Assembly: GCF_038592905.1 (NCBI RefSeq) | Contig: NZ_CP151943.1 | Coordinates: 964,001 to 1,028,000, forward strand | Source: Neobacillus sp. FSL H8-0543 | GTDB lineage: Bacteria > Bacillota > Bacilli > Bacillales > Cytobacillaceae | Direction of reading: 5' to 3' | DNA: 64,000 bases | In this document: positions 17,547 to 27,509 of the stretch, in pieces | How the letters are laid out: every line of letters starts with the position of its first letter | Numbering within the stretch: the stretch's first letter is position 1 | Position numbers and translations under genes: made by a program | The notes under the pieces: generated by a model | The model's input: only the letters and a program-made list of their open reading frames with translations | What the model was told of the DNA's origin: nothing | The model's database searches: none

Positions 17547-19271
17547 TTATTTAATATACTCTGCCACCCGATTCCTACCAGCCCGCTTCGCTCCAACATA
17601 CAATGCCCTATCTGCATGCCTGATCAATGCAAGCGAATCTTCAGCATCTTCCGGCGCAGTTGCAACTCCAATTGATGCGGTGATAGTAACCTGCTGTCTT
17701 GTTTTGTCATGATCGAGTGATTCGGTTACTGTAAATGGAGTATCTGCTATCGTTTGCCTAATCAATTCTGCCATTTGAAAAGCCTCTACTTTTGATATTT
17801 CAGGCAGGAGAACGACGAATTCTTCGCCGCCGTATCGTGCTACTGTTCCGCATGTTCCCACCAGCTTAGTTAACCTTGTTGCCAGCTCGAAGAGGATTTC
17901 ATTTCCGCTTTGATGGCCATAGGTATCATTTACTTCCTTGAAGTGGTCAATATCTAGGATGATTAACGATAATTCTTTACGTTCAAATCTATATAACTTT
18001 TCAAATTCTTCATTGAGAAGGTTTTCAAAATAACGATAATTATATAATTTCGTTAGGGCGCAACGTTCGCTTTGAATCTTTGTCAACTCATAGTGCTTTG
18101 CATTTTCAATCGCAACCGCCAAATAGGAACAAAGGATATCGACAATCATCAATTGGGATTTCTCATAAGCCCGTTTTCGCTTTGAAGCAAGCATGAGTAC
18201 GCCAATCACCTTTTTATTTCTAACAATTGGGACCGCTAAGATACTTTCCGAATCATCAGGAATATACCCCTTCGTATTCGTACTCCATTGTTTCCTCGAA
18301 GTGTAGATTGCTGCTTTGCCCGTATCCCATACCTGTCCGCTAATACCTTCATTTCTTTTTACGGTTGGCATACTTTCAGTTCCATCCGTCACATTACCGC
18401 CCTCGATCCTGCGAATCAATTGCAGTTTGTCCCCACTCGTAACATCGAGTATATACGCATAGTCAACAGGAAGCATTCCGGTTATTTTCTGTATAAACAA
18501 ATCAATTACATCATCGACCTGAAGACGCTCGGCCATTTGATGGCCGATTTCAGCCGCTTTCTGCAAATACTCATTAACTTTTTCACTAGAATAATATAGT
18601 TTAAATATGATGGATAAACTGATAAAGGGAATGCCGATAAAGAATAAGGCCAATAATCCCAATTGGTTATACATGATATACAATACAAACCCAAGTGGCA
18701 AAGTGACGATGGTAGTAATCGTCTCAACAACGAAATCCTTCCCAAAGAAAGATTCCTTGCTCTTATAAATAACATATAAATAAAACGAAAATATCACTTG
18801 ATTGATAAAGTAACCTACAATCGGATATAAAGCTGCGATCCATAGTGAGTTAGGATTCGTCAAAAAATCGGGTCCTGTTTGACCGCCTAACTGATAATAA
18901 ATGACACCACTTACTAAGGAAATAATAAAAAACATAATCGAATTAAGCGGCACCCGAAAGAGCTCTGACTTATGCATTCTTAATTTTATTAGTAATACCA
19001 TAACGGCAACCTGTGTAAAGATCAGTTCTGCAAATAACCCAAATCTTAAAAAAGCAGCAAGTGAAACCCACTGAATTAAAAATACGCTTACACCATTAAT
19101 AGTGATTGGCATCGCACCGACAATTGAAAATAGAAACAAAAATGCGAAGATATCAAACCATTGGCCAGAGAATGTAGGAGGAAAAGCATTATATATATAC
19201 CACATCCCTGCAGGTACGACTAACACCCATACAAGGAAAAGCAATTTTTTTGTGCGTGTATTTACACTCAT
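17547..19271 (-). CDS. Membrane-bound GAF-GGDEF diguanylate cyclase
   Basis: The 574-residue product has an N-terminal membrane module of about seven helices (residues 8-220), a GAF domain (about 235-395) and a GGDEF domain (about 405-574). The active-site loop reads RYGGEEFVVLLPE (about residues 478-490), the catalytically competent GGEEF form, with the substrate segment DIDHFKEVNDTYGH upstream. The product-inhibition site RxxD five residues before the loop is absent (GTCGTVA in its place). It would make cyclic di-GMP from GTP. It lies next to the pilus locus and converges on the minor pilins. The ATG at 19271 has a GGGAGG site. The membrane sensor type and ligand are unknown. Confidence 0.92.
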   Translation of the reverse strand: MSVNTRTKKLLFLVWVLVVPAGMWYIYNAFPPTFSGQWFDIFAFLFLFSIVGAMPITINGVSVFLIQWVSLAAFLRFGLFAELIFTQVAVMVLLIKLRMHKSELFRVPLNSIMFFIISLVSGVIYYQLGGQTGPDFLTNPNSLWIAALYPIVGYFINQVIFSFYLYVIYKSKESFFGKDFVVETITTIVTLPLGFVLYIMYNQLGLLALFFIGIPFISLSIIFKLYYSSEKVNEYLQKAAEIGHQMAERLQVDDVIDLFIQKITGMLPVDYAYILDVTSGDKLQLIRRIEGGNVTDGTESMPTVKRNEGISGQVWDTGKAAIYTSRKQWSTNTKGYIPDDSESILAVPIVRNKKVIGVLMLASKRKRAYEKSQLMIVDILCSYLAVAIENAKHYELTKIQSERCALTKLYNYRYFENLLNEEFEKLYRFERKELSLIILDIDHFKEVNDTYGHQSGNEILFELATRLTKLVGTCGTVARYGGEEFVVLLPEISKVEAFQMAELIRQTIADTPFTVTESLDHDKTRQQVTITASIGVATAPEDAEDSLALIRHADRALYVGAKRAGRNRVAEYIK

Positions 19272-19343
19272 CCCATCCTCCCTCTCTTTAATTCGCTAAA
19301 GACATTTTATCAAATAAATGAAGGCTTGTCATAAGGAATCATC

Positions 19344-20630
19344 TTATTTTTCTAAATAATTACATAAAATTGGTCTCACTTCGGAAATTAAATATAATGA
19401 ACCAGTTAATACCAATATATCTTCCTTTTTAAGCTGGTTGATTTCTAGTGATAGACTTTCGGAAACATTGATTGATGAATGTTTATTAGCCAATGAACTT
19501 ATACTTGCTAGTTGTGTTGCTGACGCTGCGCGTGGAAAGTCAAAGTCGACAAAAGTAATTTTCTCAGCAAGATTATCGAGCATTTCAATCATTACTCTCG
19601 TATTCTTATCTCTTAAAGCTCCAAAAATAAACTGAAATTTATGGTTTGGGTATTCTTGCTGGAGTGTCTCTACTAGTCGTTCCATTGCCGCTGGGTTATG
19701 TGCCCCGTCTAGTATAATCACAGGACTTTCAGAAACAAGCTCAAACCTTCCTGGCCAAAGGGTTTGTTTTAATCCTTTTTTAATATGTTTCTTTTCGATA
19801 TGAAAATGATTCTCTCTATTCAACACCTCTGCTGCCATGATTGCCAATGAGCCATTTTCCTTTTGGTGATTTCCTTTCATCGCTAGCTGTAGATGCTGGT
19901 AGTTTCCTAGTGGGGTTTGGACTGTAAAGTCATCTCCATTATCTGCAATCAATATGTCCTCATTCAATACATACAATTTTGAATGACAGTCTACTGCCTT
20001 TTCCCTAATTACCTTCAATGCCGCTTCATCTTTTACCCCCGTAATACAAGGAATCTCCTTTTTAATAATCCCTGCCTTTTGGTAAGTAATATCCGTAAGC
20101 GTTTCACCAAGGTAGGCCGTGTGTTCCAGACTAATTGTCGTAATGATGGACAAGAGCGGGGAGATAATATTAGTTGAGTCTGTTAACCCACCCATCCCCG
20201 TTTCAAAAATAACGATATCCTGGCTAGCAATAACAGAAAAATAAATAATCGCAAGGACCGTTAGTAATTCAAAGTCGGTTAAGCGTTCAATTTCTTTCTT
20301 GTCTTTAATATTTGATAGCATATAGTTTAATGTTTCATCCAACTTTTCTTCGGTAATCGGCCCATCATTTGTACTTATTTGGTCTTTAACATCTTCAATA
20401 TGTGGTGATGTGAACGTTCCGACAGAATAGCCTGCTTCCTTCAGAATATTTCTGAGAAATTGTAGCGTGGAACCCTTCCCATTTGTACCAGCAATATGGA
20501 CTGCCTTTAAGTGTTGGTGAGGATTTCCTAGAAGCGCTAAAAAATTTTCGATTCTATTAAGTCCCAAATTAATTTCTGTTTTCGTATGTATGTCGAACTT
20601 TTCTTTTATTTGATTGAAGCCCTTAATCAT
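19344..20630 (-). CDS. folC: FolC, folylpolyglutamate / dihydrofolate synthase
   Basis: The 428-residue Mur-ligase-family protein has the ATP loop GTNGKGSTLQFL (about residues 48-59), the family motif FETGMGGLTDSTN (about residues 140-152), and DGAHNPAAMERL (about residues 308-319) of the C-terminal domain. It adds glutamate residues to folates and may add the first one to dihydropteroate. Its usual Bacillus position is after valS; here two ATP-grasp genes on the other strand lie between them. The ATG at 20630 has an AGAGG site. Confidence 0.96.
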   Translation of the reverse strand: MIKGFNQIKEKFDIHTKTEINLGLNRIENFLALLGNPHQHLKAVHIAGTNGKGSTLQFLRNILKEAGYSVGTFTSPHIEDVKDQISTNDGPITEEKLDETLNYMLSNIKDKKEIERLTDFELLTVLAIIYFSVIASQDIVIFETGMGGLTDSTNIISPLLSIITTISLEHTAYLGETLTDITYQKAGIIKKEIPCITGVKDEAALKVIREKAVDCHSKLYVLNEDILIADNGDDFTVQTPLGNYQHLQLAMKGNHQKENGSLAIMAAEVLNRENHFHIEKKHIKKGLKQTLWPGRFELVSESPVIILDGAHNPAAMERLVETLQQEYPNHKFQFIFGALRDKNTRVMIEMLDNLAEKITFVDFDFPRAASATQLASISSLANKHSSINVSESLSLEINQLKKEDILVLTGSLYLISEVRPILCNYLEK

Positions 20631-20804
20631 ATTGAAATAACCTCTCTTTTGTTGTCACAGTTGGTTTTTATACGTTAGAATATCATTATACTTCAATACA
20701 TTAGCAGGTGTAATTAATTAGACCGAACCAAAATTTGCTAAACGATAATTTCTATGAAGTACTAGATTTACTTGTATCTAGTTTCGTACATTAAGGAGCA
20801 AACA

Positions 20805-21725
20805 ATGATAAATCACACTCTCTCCTGCTGGGTTATTTATAACGGCAGTCTTACCTCTGAAAAATTTATTGATCAAGCAGAAATGATTAAACAAAGCGCT
20901 GAACGGAAAAATATTAGCTGTGAGATCTACAAAAACTATGAACTGACGATGGAAATTTGTGAAGGAAATTTACGTTTGGGTGTTATTGTTGATGAAAAGC
21001 AAAAGCCCGATTTTGTCATCTTCTTAGATAAAGATATCCTCCTTGGCAGACAATTGGAGCAGTTAGGTATTCCTGTCTACAATCCGATTTCAGCCATTGA
21101 AAGATGCGATAATAAAGCGATTATGTATCAGACGTTAGCAAACCATGGACTGCCCATTCCTGAAACGATTATTGCCCCAAAGGTTTATAAGGGGTTTGAG
21201 CTAAGAGACAACCAGTATTATCAATACGTTATTAGCCGGCTCGGCTTTCCGATGATAATTAAAGAAGTCCATGGATCCTTTGGAATGAAGGTCTATTTAA
21301 TACAGGACGAAATCGAGTTTTACGATAAAATCAAGGAATTATCTGGTATTTCGTTTTTATTTCAAAAATATATTCGCTCCAGTCATGGCAGAGATCTTCG
21401 TATTAATGTTGTTGGTGATCAAGCAGTTGCCACCATGTACAGGCATTCTGAAACGGATTTTAGAGCCAATGTCTCGAACGGCGGCAGAATGGAAATCTAT
21501 GAACCAACTGCTGCACAAATCGAGCTAGCGGTAAAATGTTCACAGATTATGGGGACCTATTTTTCTGGTATCGATATTTTATTTGGAGAAAATGAGGAAC
21601 CGATTATTTGTGAGGTTAACTCTAATGCCCATATCCGTAATATCTATGATTGCACGGGGGTTTGGGTGGCAGATTATATGATTGACTTTATTATTAATCA
21701 TCTTGAGGAAACTAAGAATGTGTGA
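20805..21725 (+). CDS. RimK-like ATP-grasp ligase 1
   Basis: The ATG at 20805 follows AAGGAG and gives 306 residues. It has the pre-ATP-grasp region (LGVIVDEKQKPDFVIFLDKD), the RimK-type transition AIERCDNKAIMYQTLANHGLPIPET (about residues 100-124, shown in part), GFPMIIKEVHGSFGMKV for the nucleotide-binding loop, and the metal-binding end DILFGENEEPIICEVNSNA. ATP-grasp enzymes of this group join a carboxylate to an amine through an acyl phosphate; RimK adds glutamates to a protein C-terminus. Its substrate is not known. Eight bases of overlap with the next, related gene suggest translation as a pair. It runs against folC and valS. Confidence 0.82.
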   Translation: MINHTLSCWVIYNGSLTSEKFIDQAEMIKQSAERKNISCEIYKNYELTMEICEGNLRLGVIVDEKQKPDFVIFLDKDILLGRQLEQLGIPVYNPISAIERCDNKAIMYQTLANHGLPIPETIIAPKVYKGFELRDNQYYQYVISRLGFPMIIKEVHGSFGMKVYLIQDEIEFYDKIKELSGISFLFQKYIRSSHGRDLRINVVGDQAVATMYRHSETDFRANVSNGGRMEIYEPTAAQIELAVKCSQIMGTYFSGIDILFGENEEPIICEVNSNAHIRNIYDCTGVWVADYMIDFIINHLEETKNV

Positions 21726-22590
21726 GAGTGGAAAGGGCTTGCTTATATATAAAAAGACCGATGCAGAGCGTAATCAAGGCTTCATCCAGATGTTACTAGA
21801 AGAAGCAAGGCTGCAGGATATTTCGTTACAGCTTGTTTTTGAGGAAGATCTGAGCTTTGGAGTAACAGGAAATAAACTTTCCCTCACCCATCCTATTTCT
21901 GATGTGGGAGATATTAGCTTTGCGATTATGAGAACGATCAATCCACTGCTTTCTAAACAGCTAGAACAGCTTAAGATTACTTGCTTTAATCCTGCCTATG
22001 TGTCGGAAATTTGCAATGACAAAGCGGTAACCTACCAGTATATCGCTGGGTTAGGAATTCCGATGTTAGATACTTATTTTGTTTCCAATGAAACGTTTGA
22101 CGGTGACGACTTGGCATTGACCTTTCCGATGGTTTTAAAACAATCCGATGGCCGCGGTGGGAAAGAAGTATACTTAGTTCATTCAGTAGAGGAGATTTTA
22201 GACAAACTGCATGAGCTACCAAATAAAAGATTTGTGTTGCAGGAATTTGCTGATAACCCTGGGAAGGATATTCGAGTGTTTGTACTTGGTAATGAAGTCA
22301 TAGGAGCCGTTCTCCGTGAATCAACTACATCATTTAAAGCAAATTACACATTAGGTGGTACCGTTCGCCCCTACCTATTAAATGAGTCTGAATTGGAGCT
22401 GGTAGGAAGGATTTTTTCTAGTCTGAAAGCAGATTTTATCGGGATTGATTTTCTTTTAAATAAACAAGGCGACCTGTTATTCAATGAAATCGAGGATGTT
22501 GTCGGTTGCCGCTCATTGTATTCAACCTCTGATGTGAATGCGGCTGCACTGTATATGGATTATATAAAGAAGTCGATAGAATGTAGGTAA
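21718..22590 (+). CDS. RimK-like ATP-grasp ligase 2
   Basis: The ATG at 21718 lies within the last codons of the first ligase with GAGG upstream, giving 290 residues. The layout repeats gene 1: a variable N-terminal third (SFAIMRTINPLLSKQLEQL), NPAYVSEICNDKAVTYQYIA, the phosphate-binding FPMVLKQSDGRGGKEV (about residues 137-152), DIRVFVLGNEVIGAVLRES, and the metal end GIDFLLNKQGDLLFNEIEDV with Glu and Asp ligands. In gene 1 the end reads EVNSNA; here it is EIEDVVG, so the final metal ligand differs. The two proteins are clear but diverged paralogues. A shared or sequential ligation is an inference. Confidence 0.8.
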   Translation: MCESGKGLLIYKKTDAERNQGFIQMLLEEARLQDISLQLVFEEDLSFGVTGNKLSLTHPISDVGDISFAIMRTINPLLSKQLEQLKITCFNPAYVSEICNDKAVTYQYIAGLGIPMLDTYFVSNETFDGDDLALTFPMVLKQSDGRGGKEVYLVHSVEEILDKLHELPNKRFVLQEFADNPGKDIRVFVLGNEVIGAVLRESTTSFKANYTLGGTVRPYLLNESELELVGRIFSSLKADFIGIDFLLNKQGDLLFNEIEDVVGCRSLYSTSDVNAAALYMDYIKKSIECR

Positions 22591-22601
22591 ACTCTTGCAA
22601 G

Positions 22602-22813
22602 TAGGCTTCATGAGGACCTCTTTCGTGATTTTTTTGTAAAAGTGGGCTTCATGAACGCTTCATGAGGACCTCTTTCGTGATTTTTCTGTAAAAGTGGGCT
22701 TCATGAACGCTCCATGAGGACCTCTTTCGTGAATTTTTCGTAAAAGTGGGCTTCATGAACGCTCCATGTGGACCTCTTTCGTGAAATTTTCGTAAAAGTG
22801 GGCTTCATGAACT
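22602..22813. repeat. Intergenic tandem array A, 52-bp period
   Basis: Three full 52-bp units start at 22644, 22696 and 22748 (each beginning GGGCTTCATGAACGC) and are flanked by a shorter unit from 22602 and a truncated one at 22800-22813. Units differ at only a few bases. Each unit holds a near-inverted pair TTCATGAGG / CTTCATGAA separated by 31 bases. The array fills the 309-bp gap between two convergent genes (ligase 2 and valS). It codes for nothing recognisable. Confidence 0.9.
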
Positions 22814-22866
22814 TTATAATTAAAGTCTACACCGCTCCAATCTACACAATAACGACTATCAGAAAT

Positions 22867-22893
22867 GGGGTAGCCTTACATAAAGGCTACCCC
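22867..22893 (-). terminator. Terminator of valS
   Basis: A perfect inverted repeat GGGGTAGCCTT / AAGGCTACCCC with a short loop lies seven bases after the valS stop. On the minus strand ATTTCTGAT follows, so the T-run is modest. Confidence 0.7.
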
Positions 22894-22899
22894 TAAAAA

Positions 22900-25542
22900 T
22901 TATCCTCTTAACTCTTTTATCCGTGCTTCCACCATTGTTCTTTTTTCTCGGTAATCTTTTTCTTTTGCACGTTCTTCTAAAACAACACTTTCAGGAGCCT
23001 TCTTCATAAAGCCTTCGTTGCTTAGCTTCTTTTCGACTCTTTCGACTTCTTTTGAGTATTTCTCATATTCCTTTTCGAGGCGAGCAATTTCTTCATCAAT
23101 GTTAATCAAGCCTTCAAGCGGAAGGATGATTTCTAAGCCAGTGACAATCGCCGTCATTGCCTTATCAGGTGTTTCGATGTCTGTACCGATTTGTAATTCT
23201 TCCGGGTTACAGAATTTTTCAATATAGCCGCGGTTTTTCTCTAGTGCGTTCAGGATGTCTTCATCCTTTACCTTAACAAGCATTTTAACTTTTTTGCTCA
23301 TTGGCGTATTAACCTCTGCACGGATATTCCGAACAGAACGAATCATTTCCATTAGCATTTTCATTTCTTGCGCTGCTTGTGCATCGGTAAGAGCAGGATC
23401 TACTTCCGGCCATTTCGCAATCGTGATGGACTCCCCTTGATGAGGAAGGTTTTGCCAGATTTCTTCGGTAATGAATGGCATGAACGGATGCAATAGGCGC
23501 ATCGTTTGATCTAATACATGTGCAAGAATGGAACGGGTCGTTTTCTTAGCCGCTTCGTCCTCACCGTAAAGCGGGAGCTTCGCCATTTCAATATACCAGT
23601 CACAGAAATCATCCCAAATGAAGTTGTAAAGCGCCCTGCCTACTTCGCCAAATTCATAGCGTGCAGACAGTCTCGTTACGGTTTCAATTGTTTCATTTAG
23701 CTGATTAAGAATCCACTTATCAGCAACGGATTTTTCACCGCTAAAATCGATTTCTTCAAACTTCATTCCGTCCATATTCATCAATGCAAAACGGGAAGCG
23801 TTCCAAATCTTATTGGCAAAGTTCCAGGTTGATTCTACCTTCTCGGTACTATAGCGCAAATCCTGCCCTGGTGAACTTCCAGTTGATAAGAAGTAGCGCA
23901 GTGAATCGGCACCATACTTATCAATAACATCCATTGGATCAACACCATTACCTAACGACTTACTCATCTTCCGCCCTTGCTCATCACGAACGAGTCCATG
24001 GATAAGAACATCTTTAAATGGACGCTCGCCAGTAAATTCAATACTTTGGAAAATCATTCTCGATACCCAGAAGAAAATGATATCATAGCCTGTTACAAGT
24101 GCATCTGTCGGGAAATAGCGCTTGAAATCCGCAGATTCCTTATCAGGCCAGCCCATCGTTGAGAATGGCCAAAGAGCTGAACTGAACCAAGTATCTAATA
24201 CATCCTTGTCCTGCTCCCAATTTTCACTGTCAGCTGGCGCTTCATTGCCAACATAGATTTCACCGGTTTCCTTATGGTACCAAGCAGGAATCCGATGGCC
24301 CCACCAAAGCTGTCTTGAAATACACCAATCACGGATGTTTTCCATCCAGCGAAGATAAGTCTTTTCAAATCGATCGGGAACAAAATTAACCTTTTCTTCC
24401 TTGTTTTGCAATGCAATCGCCTCGTCCGCAAGCGGCTGCATCTTAACGAACCATTGTGTTGATAGGTAAGGCTCAACAACCGCTCCGCTGCGTTCAGAGT
24501 GTCCTACTGAGTGCATGTGGTCTTCTATTTTGAATAGAACGCCTTGTTCCTGAAGGTCTTTCACAATTTGCTTGCGGCATTCAAAGCGATCCATGTCTTG
24601 ATATTTACCAGCTTTCGCATTCATTGAACCATCTTCGTTCATGACAAGAACGCGCTCCAGGTTGTGGCGATTACCGATTTCAAAGTCATTTGGATCATGT
24701 GCTGGAGTAATTTTTACCGCTCCGGAACCGAATTCCATATCAACATAATCATCACCAACAATCGGAATTTCACGACCAACGATTGGCAGGATTACCGTTT
24801 TACCGATTAAATGCTTATAGCGGTCATCTTCCGGATGAACGGCAACCGCGGTATCACCAAGCATGGTCTCAGGGCGAGTGGTTGCAATTTCAATATGTCC
24901 TGAACCGTCTGCTAGCGGATATCTCATATGATAGAAAGCACCTTGAATATCTTTATAAATAACCTCGATATCAGAGATGGCTGTTTTTGTTGAAGGATCC
25001 CAGTTGATAATGTATTCACCGCGATATATCAAACCTTTTTGATAAAGGGTAACAAAAACTTCCTGAACGGCCTTAGACAGTCCTTCATCAAGCGTAAACC
25101 GCTCACGGCTATAATCTAGTCCTAAGCCAACCTTTGCCCACTGCTGGCGAATATGTGAAGCATATTCTTCCTTCCACTTCCATGTTTCCTCAACAAACTT
25201 CTCTCGTCCTAAGTCATACCGGCTTTTGCCTTCGCTGCGAAGTTTTTCTTCTACCTTCGCCTGGGTAGCAATTCCCGCGTGGTCCATTCCCGGTAGCCAA
25301 AGAACATCATAGCCCTGCATCCGTTTCATTCGTGTAACGATATCTTGTAATGTCGTATCCCATGCATGCCCTAAATGAAGCTTTCCAGTAACGTTTGGCG
25401 GCGGAATAACAATCGAATAAGGCTGTTTGCTCTCATCACCTTTTGCTTCAAAAAACTTTCCTTTTAGCCACCATTCATAGCGCCCTTGTTCGATCGTTTG
25501 TGGATCGTACTTTGTTGGCATCGTCAATTCCTTTGTTTCCAT
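22900..25542 (-). CDS. valS: ValS, valyl-tRNA synthetase
   Basis: The ATG at 25542 with AGGAGG gives 880 residues; the open frame extends 38 codons upstream through the T-box terminator and is not used. Class I motifs are present: [12 protein letters not shown] (HIGH motif, about residues 44-55) and [11 protein letters not shown] (KMSKS, about residues 523-533). A C-terminal coiled-coil arm ([20 protein letters not shown], about residues 810 onwards) is typical of ValRS. It charges tRNA-Val and edits misactivated threonine. It is preceded by a T-box leader and its own promoter. It is the next backbone gene after folC in the recalled Bacillus order. Confidence 0.97.
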   Translation of the reverse strand: METKELTMPTKYDPQTIEQGRYEWWLKGKFFEAKGDESKQPYSIVIPPPNVTGKLHLGHAWDTTLQDIVTRMKRMQGYDVLWLPGMDHAGIATQAKVEEKLRSEGKSRYDLGREKFVEETWKWKEEYASHIRQQWAKVGLGLDYSRERFTLDEGLSKAVQEVFVTLYQKGLIYRGEYIINWDPSTKTAISDIEVIYKDIQGAFYHMRYPLADGSGHIEIATTRPETMLGDTAVAVHPEDDRYKHLIGKTVILPIVGREIPIVGDDYVDMEFGSGAVKITPAHDPNDFEIGNRHNLERVLVMNEDGSMNAKAGKYQDMDRFECRKQIVKDLQEQGVLFKIEDHMHSVGHSERSGAVVEPYLSTQWFVKMQPLADEAIALQNKEEKVNFVPDRFEKTYLRWMENIRDWCISRQLWWGHRIPAWYHKETGEIYVGNEAPADSENWEQDKDVLDTWFSSALWPFSTMGWPDKESADFKRYFPTDALVTGYDIIFFWVSRMIFQSIEFTGERPFKDVLIHGLVRDEQGRKMSKSLGNGVDPMDVIDKYGADSLRYFLSTGSSPGQDLRYSTEKVESTWNFANKIWNASRFALMNMDGMKFEEIDFSGEKSVADKWILNQLNETIETVTRLSARYEFGEVGRALYNFIWDDFCDWYIEMAKLPLYGEDEAAKKTTRSILAHVLDQTMRLLHPFMPFITEEIWQNLPHQGESITIAKWPEVDPALTDAQAAQEMKMLMEMIRSVRNIRAEVNTPMSKKVKMLVKVKDEDILNALEKNRGYIEKFCNPEELQIGTDIETPDKAMTAIVTGLEIILPLEGLINIDEEIARLEKEYEKYSKEVERVEKKLSNEGFMKKAPESVVLEERAKEKDYREKRTMVEARIKELRG

Positions 25543-25559
25543 TGAATTTTCCTCCTTTT

Positions 25560-25815
25560 TAAAAAACAAAAAACCCCATTCGTCATAAAAGGACGAATGG
25601 AGTTTGTTTCGCGGTACCACCTTTTTTCCAATCATCATAAAATGATTGGCTCTCAAGTAGGATAACGGACTTAGTCCGTCTTTAACTAATCGGATTTAAA
25701 AATCCTTTCGCTAAAGAAGCTCGAGGGCGACCTTCCGAGTCTCTACTTAGAAAACCTTTCAGCTAATGGTTTTCCTCTCTTGAAGCAGGTTAACATCGTA
25801 CTCTTCCCTGTCTGT
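25560..25815 (-). promoter_or_regulatory. T-box leader of valS
   Basis: On the minus strand the leader opens with GGGAAGAGTACGA, the common T-box stem I start, followed by AGAGAGG and GCTGAAAGG elements. The T-box core GGTGGTACCGCG (about 25609-25620) lies just before a terminator (CCATTCGTC/GACGAATGG with a T-rich tail, 25561-25601). The likely specifier is GTC within GAAGGTCGCC, a valine codon. Uncharged tRNA-Val would favour the antiterminator and allow valS expression. The specifier assignment is by eye. Confidence 0.9.
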
Positions 25816-25841
25816 GCATTTGCTTTTAATTTATATTGTTT

Positions 25842-25871
25842 ATACTACCCAAAAAAGGCTCTAGACGTCAA
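25842..25871 (-). promoter_or_regulatory. Promoter of the valS T-box transcript
   Basis: On the minus strand TTGACG (25866-25871) and TAGTAT (25842-25847) are separated by 18 bases. This is a good sigma-A match, placed about 30 bases before the T-box start. Confidence 0.65.
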
Positions 25872-25914
25872 TAATGATAGCCAAACTTTTTATTTTTTAT
25901 ACTCTATGCAAAGG

Positions 25915-27249
25915 TTAAGCACTTTGATTCTCATCCTTAACTCGCAAAGATCCTTCTTGACCTGCATGTACTTTTTCACTGCTAAGATGCCATGACGACT
26001 TAGCCAGAGTAATACCTAGGATTGCCCAAAATAATGGCGCTACCGGTACCGTACTAATATTAAAAAATGCCTGGACAAGATAACCAAGTATAGTAGAAAT
26101 TAAGCCAAACAAGAGGATTTTTTCATTGCCTTTCGTCGCTTTTATTGCTTGAAATGCCTTCCTTAAAATAATTCCTATGAAAAGTAAATACGTCAGGAGT
26201 GCTGGTGTTCCTAATGTAACCGCAATTTGTAAATATTCATTATGTGCTTTATCTACTATTATGCTAGGGCTTCCTAAGAATTCTTGACGTTCTTCTGGGG
26301 TTGCTGGAAAAACGAATTCAAATGAATCCGGACCTGAACCAATCCAAAAGTATTCTTTGATTAAAGGTAGCGATTCCTTCCAGATGAAAAAGCGATTTGA
26401 GCCTTCATGGCCAGTACTTTTATTTGTTGCAATCTGATAAGACTCTGTTACAACCGTACTCATACGATCAATATAGTGACCTTTTTCAGTATAATTAATG
26501 ATAAATAAGATGATTGCCAATGTAGTTAATAATACTGCCCATCTTTTCCAAAGATATTTTCGAAAAACAACTACAAAGAGTGAAATTAACACAATTCCAA
26601 AGAACACACCCAGATATCCACTTCTTGTTCTTGTAAAAATCAGTGCAATAAAGGCTAAACAAAGAGAGATAAAATATAGTGATTGATATTTTCGATCCTT
26701 AGCAATTAAATAAATGGGGATTGTGATTAATATGGCTAACACTAGATAAGAACCAAAAAAATTCGGATTATCAAAGAAAGTGTAGGTTCCACCGTAATTT
26801 CTCATCGCACTATTTCTTGGAAGAAAATCTAATTTATAATGCTGTAGTATTCCATATATTGAAACAATACCAGATACAATCGCCATACCTGTAATTAATT
26901 TGGTGATTCTTTCCACTTTTATTAGCCGATAGGAAAATAGAAAAATACTACAATACGAAAAGAAAGAAAGCAGTCCTTCTTTACGGTCAATCAAGCCATA
27001 CACTGATGTATAAGATCGTGAAGAAAAAGCTGTTGAGATTTCTATCAAAGTTAAGAATATCAGTAATAGAATAACCACATTTTTATCGTGCTTTTCAGGC
27101 ATAAGAGAACGGTAATTTCTCCTAAACATGATATACAGCCAAGTCCCAATTACGAAAATATATAAATAATTAGCCTTAACTGTTGTGTAGTAGGGATCAA
27201 TTCCCCAAGGGTAAATGAGGAGGGGAAATAGAATGATAAACCAAAACAT
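25915..27249 (-). CDS. O-antigen ligase / Wzy-like polytopic membrane protein
   Basis: The 444-residue protein has about ten to twelve membrane helices, with a large extracellular loop (about residues 250-330) that includes NRFFIWKESLPLIKEYFWIGSGPDSFEFVFP and DKAHNEYLQIAVTLGTPALL, the Wzy_C-type segment with conserved Arg, Gly and His residues (NEYL). Members link or polymerise sugars on lipid carriers. An AAAAGGAG site precedes the ATG. I recall no such gene next to valS in B. subtilis, so it may be an insertion. It has low GC and no glycosyltransferases nearby, leaving the substrate open: a surface polysaccharide, teichoic-type polymer or a glycoprotein such as pilin. Confidence 0.83.
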   Translation of the reverse strand: MFWFIILFPLLIYPWGIDPYYTTVKANYLYIFVIGTWLYIMFRRNYRSLMPEKHDKNVVILLLIFLTLIEISTAFSSRSYTSVYGLIDRKEGLLSFFSYCSIFLFSYRLIKVERITKLITGMAIVSGIVSIYGILQHYKLDFLPRNSAMRNYGGTYTFFDNPNFFGSYLVLAILITIPIYLIAKDRKYQSLYFISLCLAFIALIFTRTRSGYLGVFFGIVLISLFVVVFRKYLWKRWAVLLTTLAIILFIINYTEKGHYIDRMSTVVTESYQIATNKSTGHEGSNRFFIWKESLPLIKEYFWIGSGPDSFEFVFPATPEERQEFLGSPSIIVDKAHNEYLQIAVTLGTPALLTYLLFIGIILRKAFQAIKATKGNEKILLFGLISTILGYLVQAFFNISTVPVAPLFWAILGITLAKSSWHLSSEKVHAGQEGSLRVKDENQSA

Positions 27250-27509
27250 TTAATTTACTCCTTTTAACATTCGCGGCCGATGTAATAGTACTTTTAACCC
27301 AGTAACCTTTATATTTAGGATATATATTTCCAAATTTCGATAACTTTTTTATTATTTCATTTATCATTGGACAATTCAATATGAAATTTTATATAAATTC
27401 GTTCATCATGCTGTTTTTGTTTTTCAAAAAGAAATGAAAGATAATTGGGGAATTTATCCTACTTGTGAATATACATAAAATAAATGCTTGGAGAGGGAGC
27501 GGTTTTTCA

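Noticed and set aside
22602..22813. CRISPR array
   Set aside because: The units are 52-bp nearly identical tandem repeats with no unique spacers, and no cas gene is present; the same holds for arrays B and C.
25543..25656. N-terminal extension of valS
   Set aside because: It translates the T-box and terminator; a strong AGGAGG site precedes the internal ATG at 25542.
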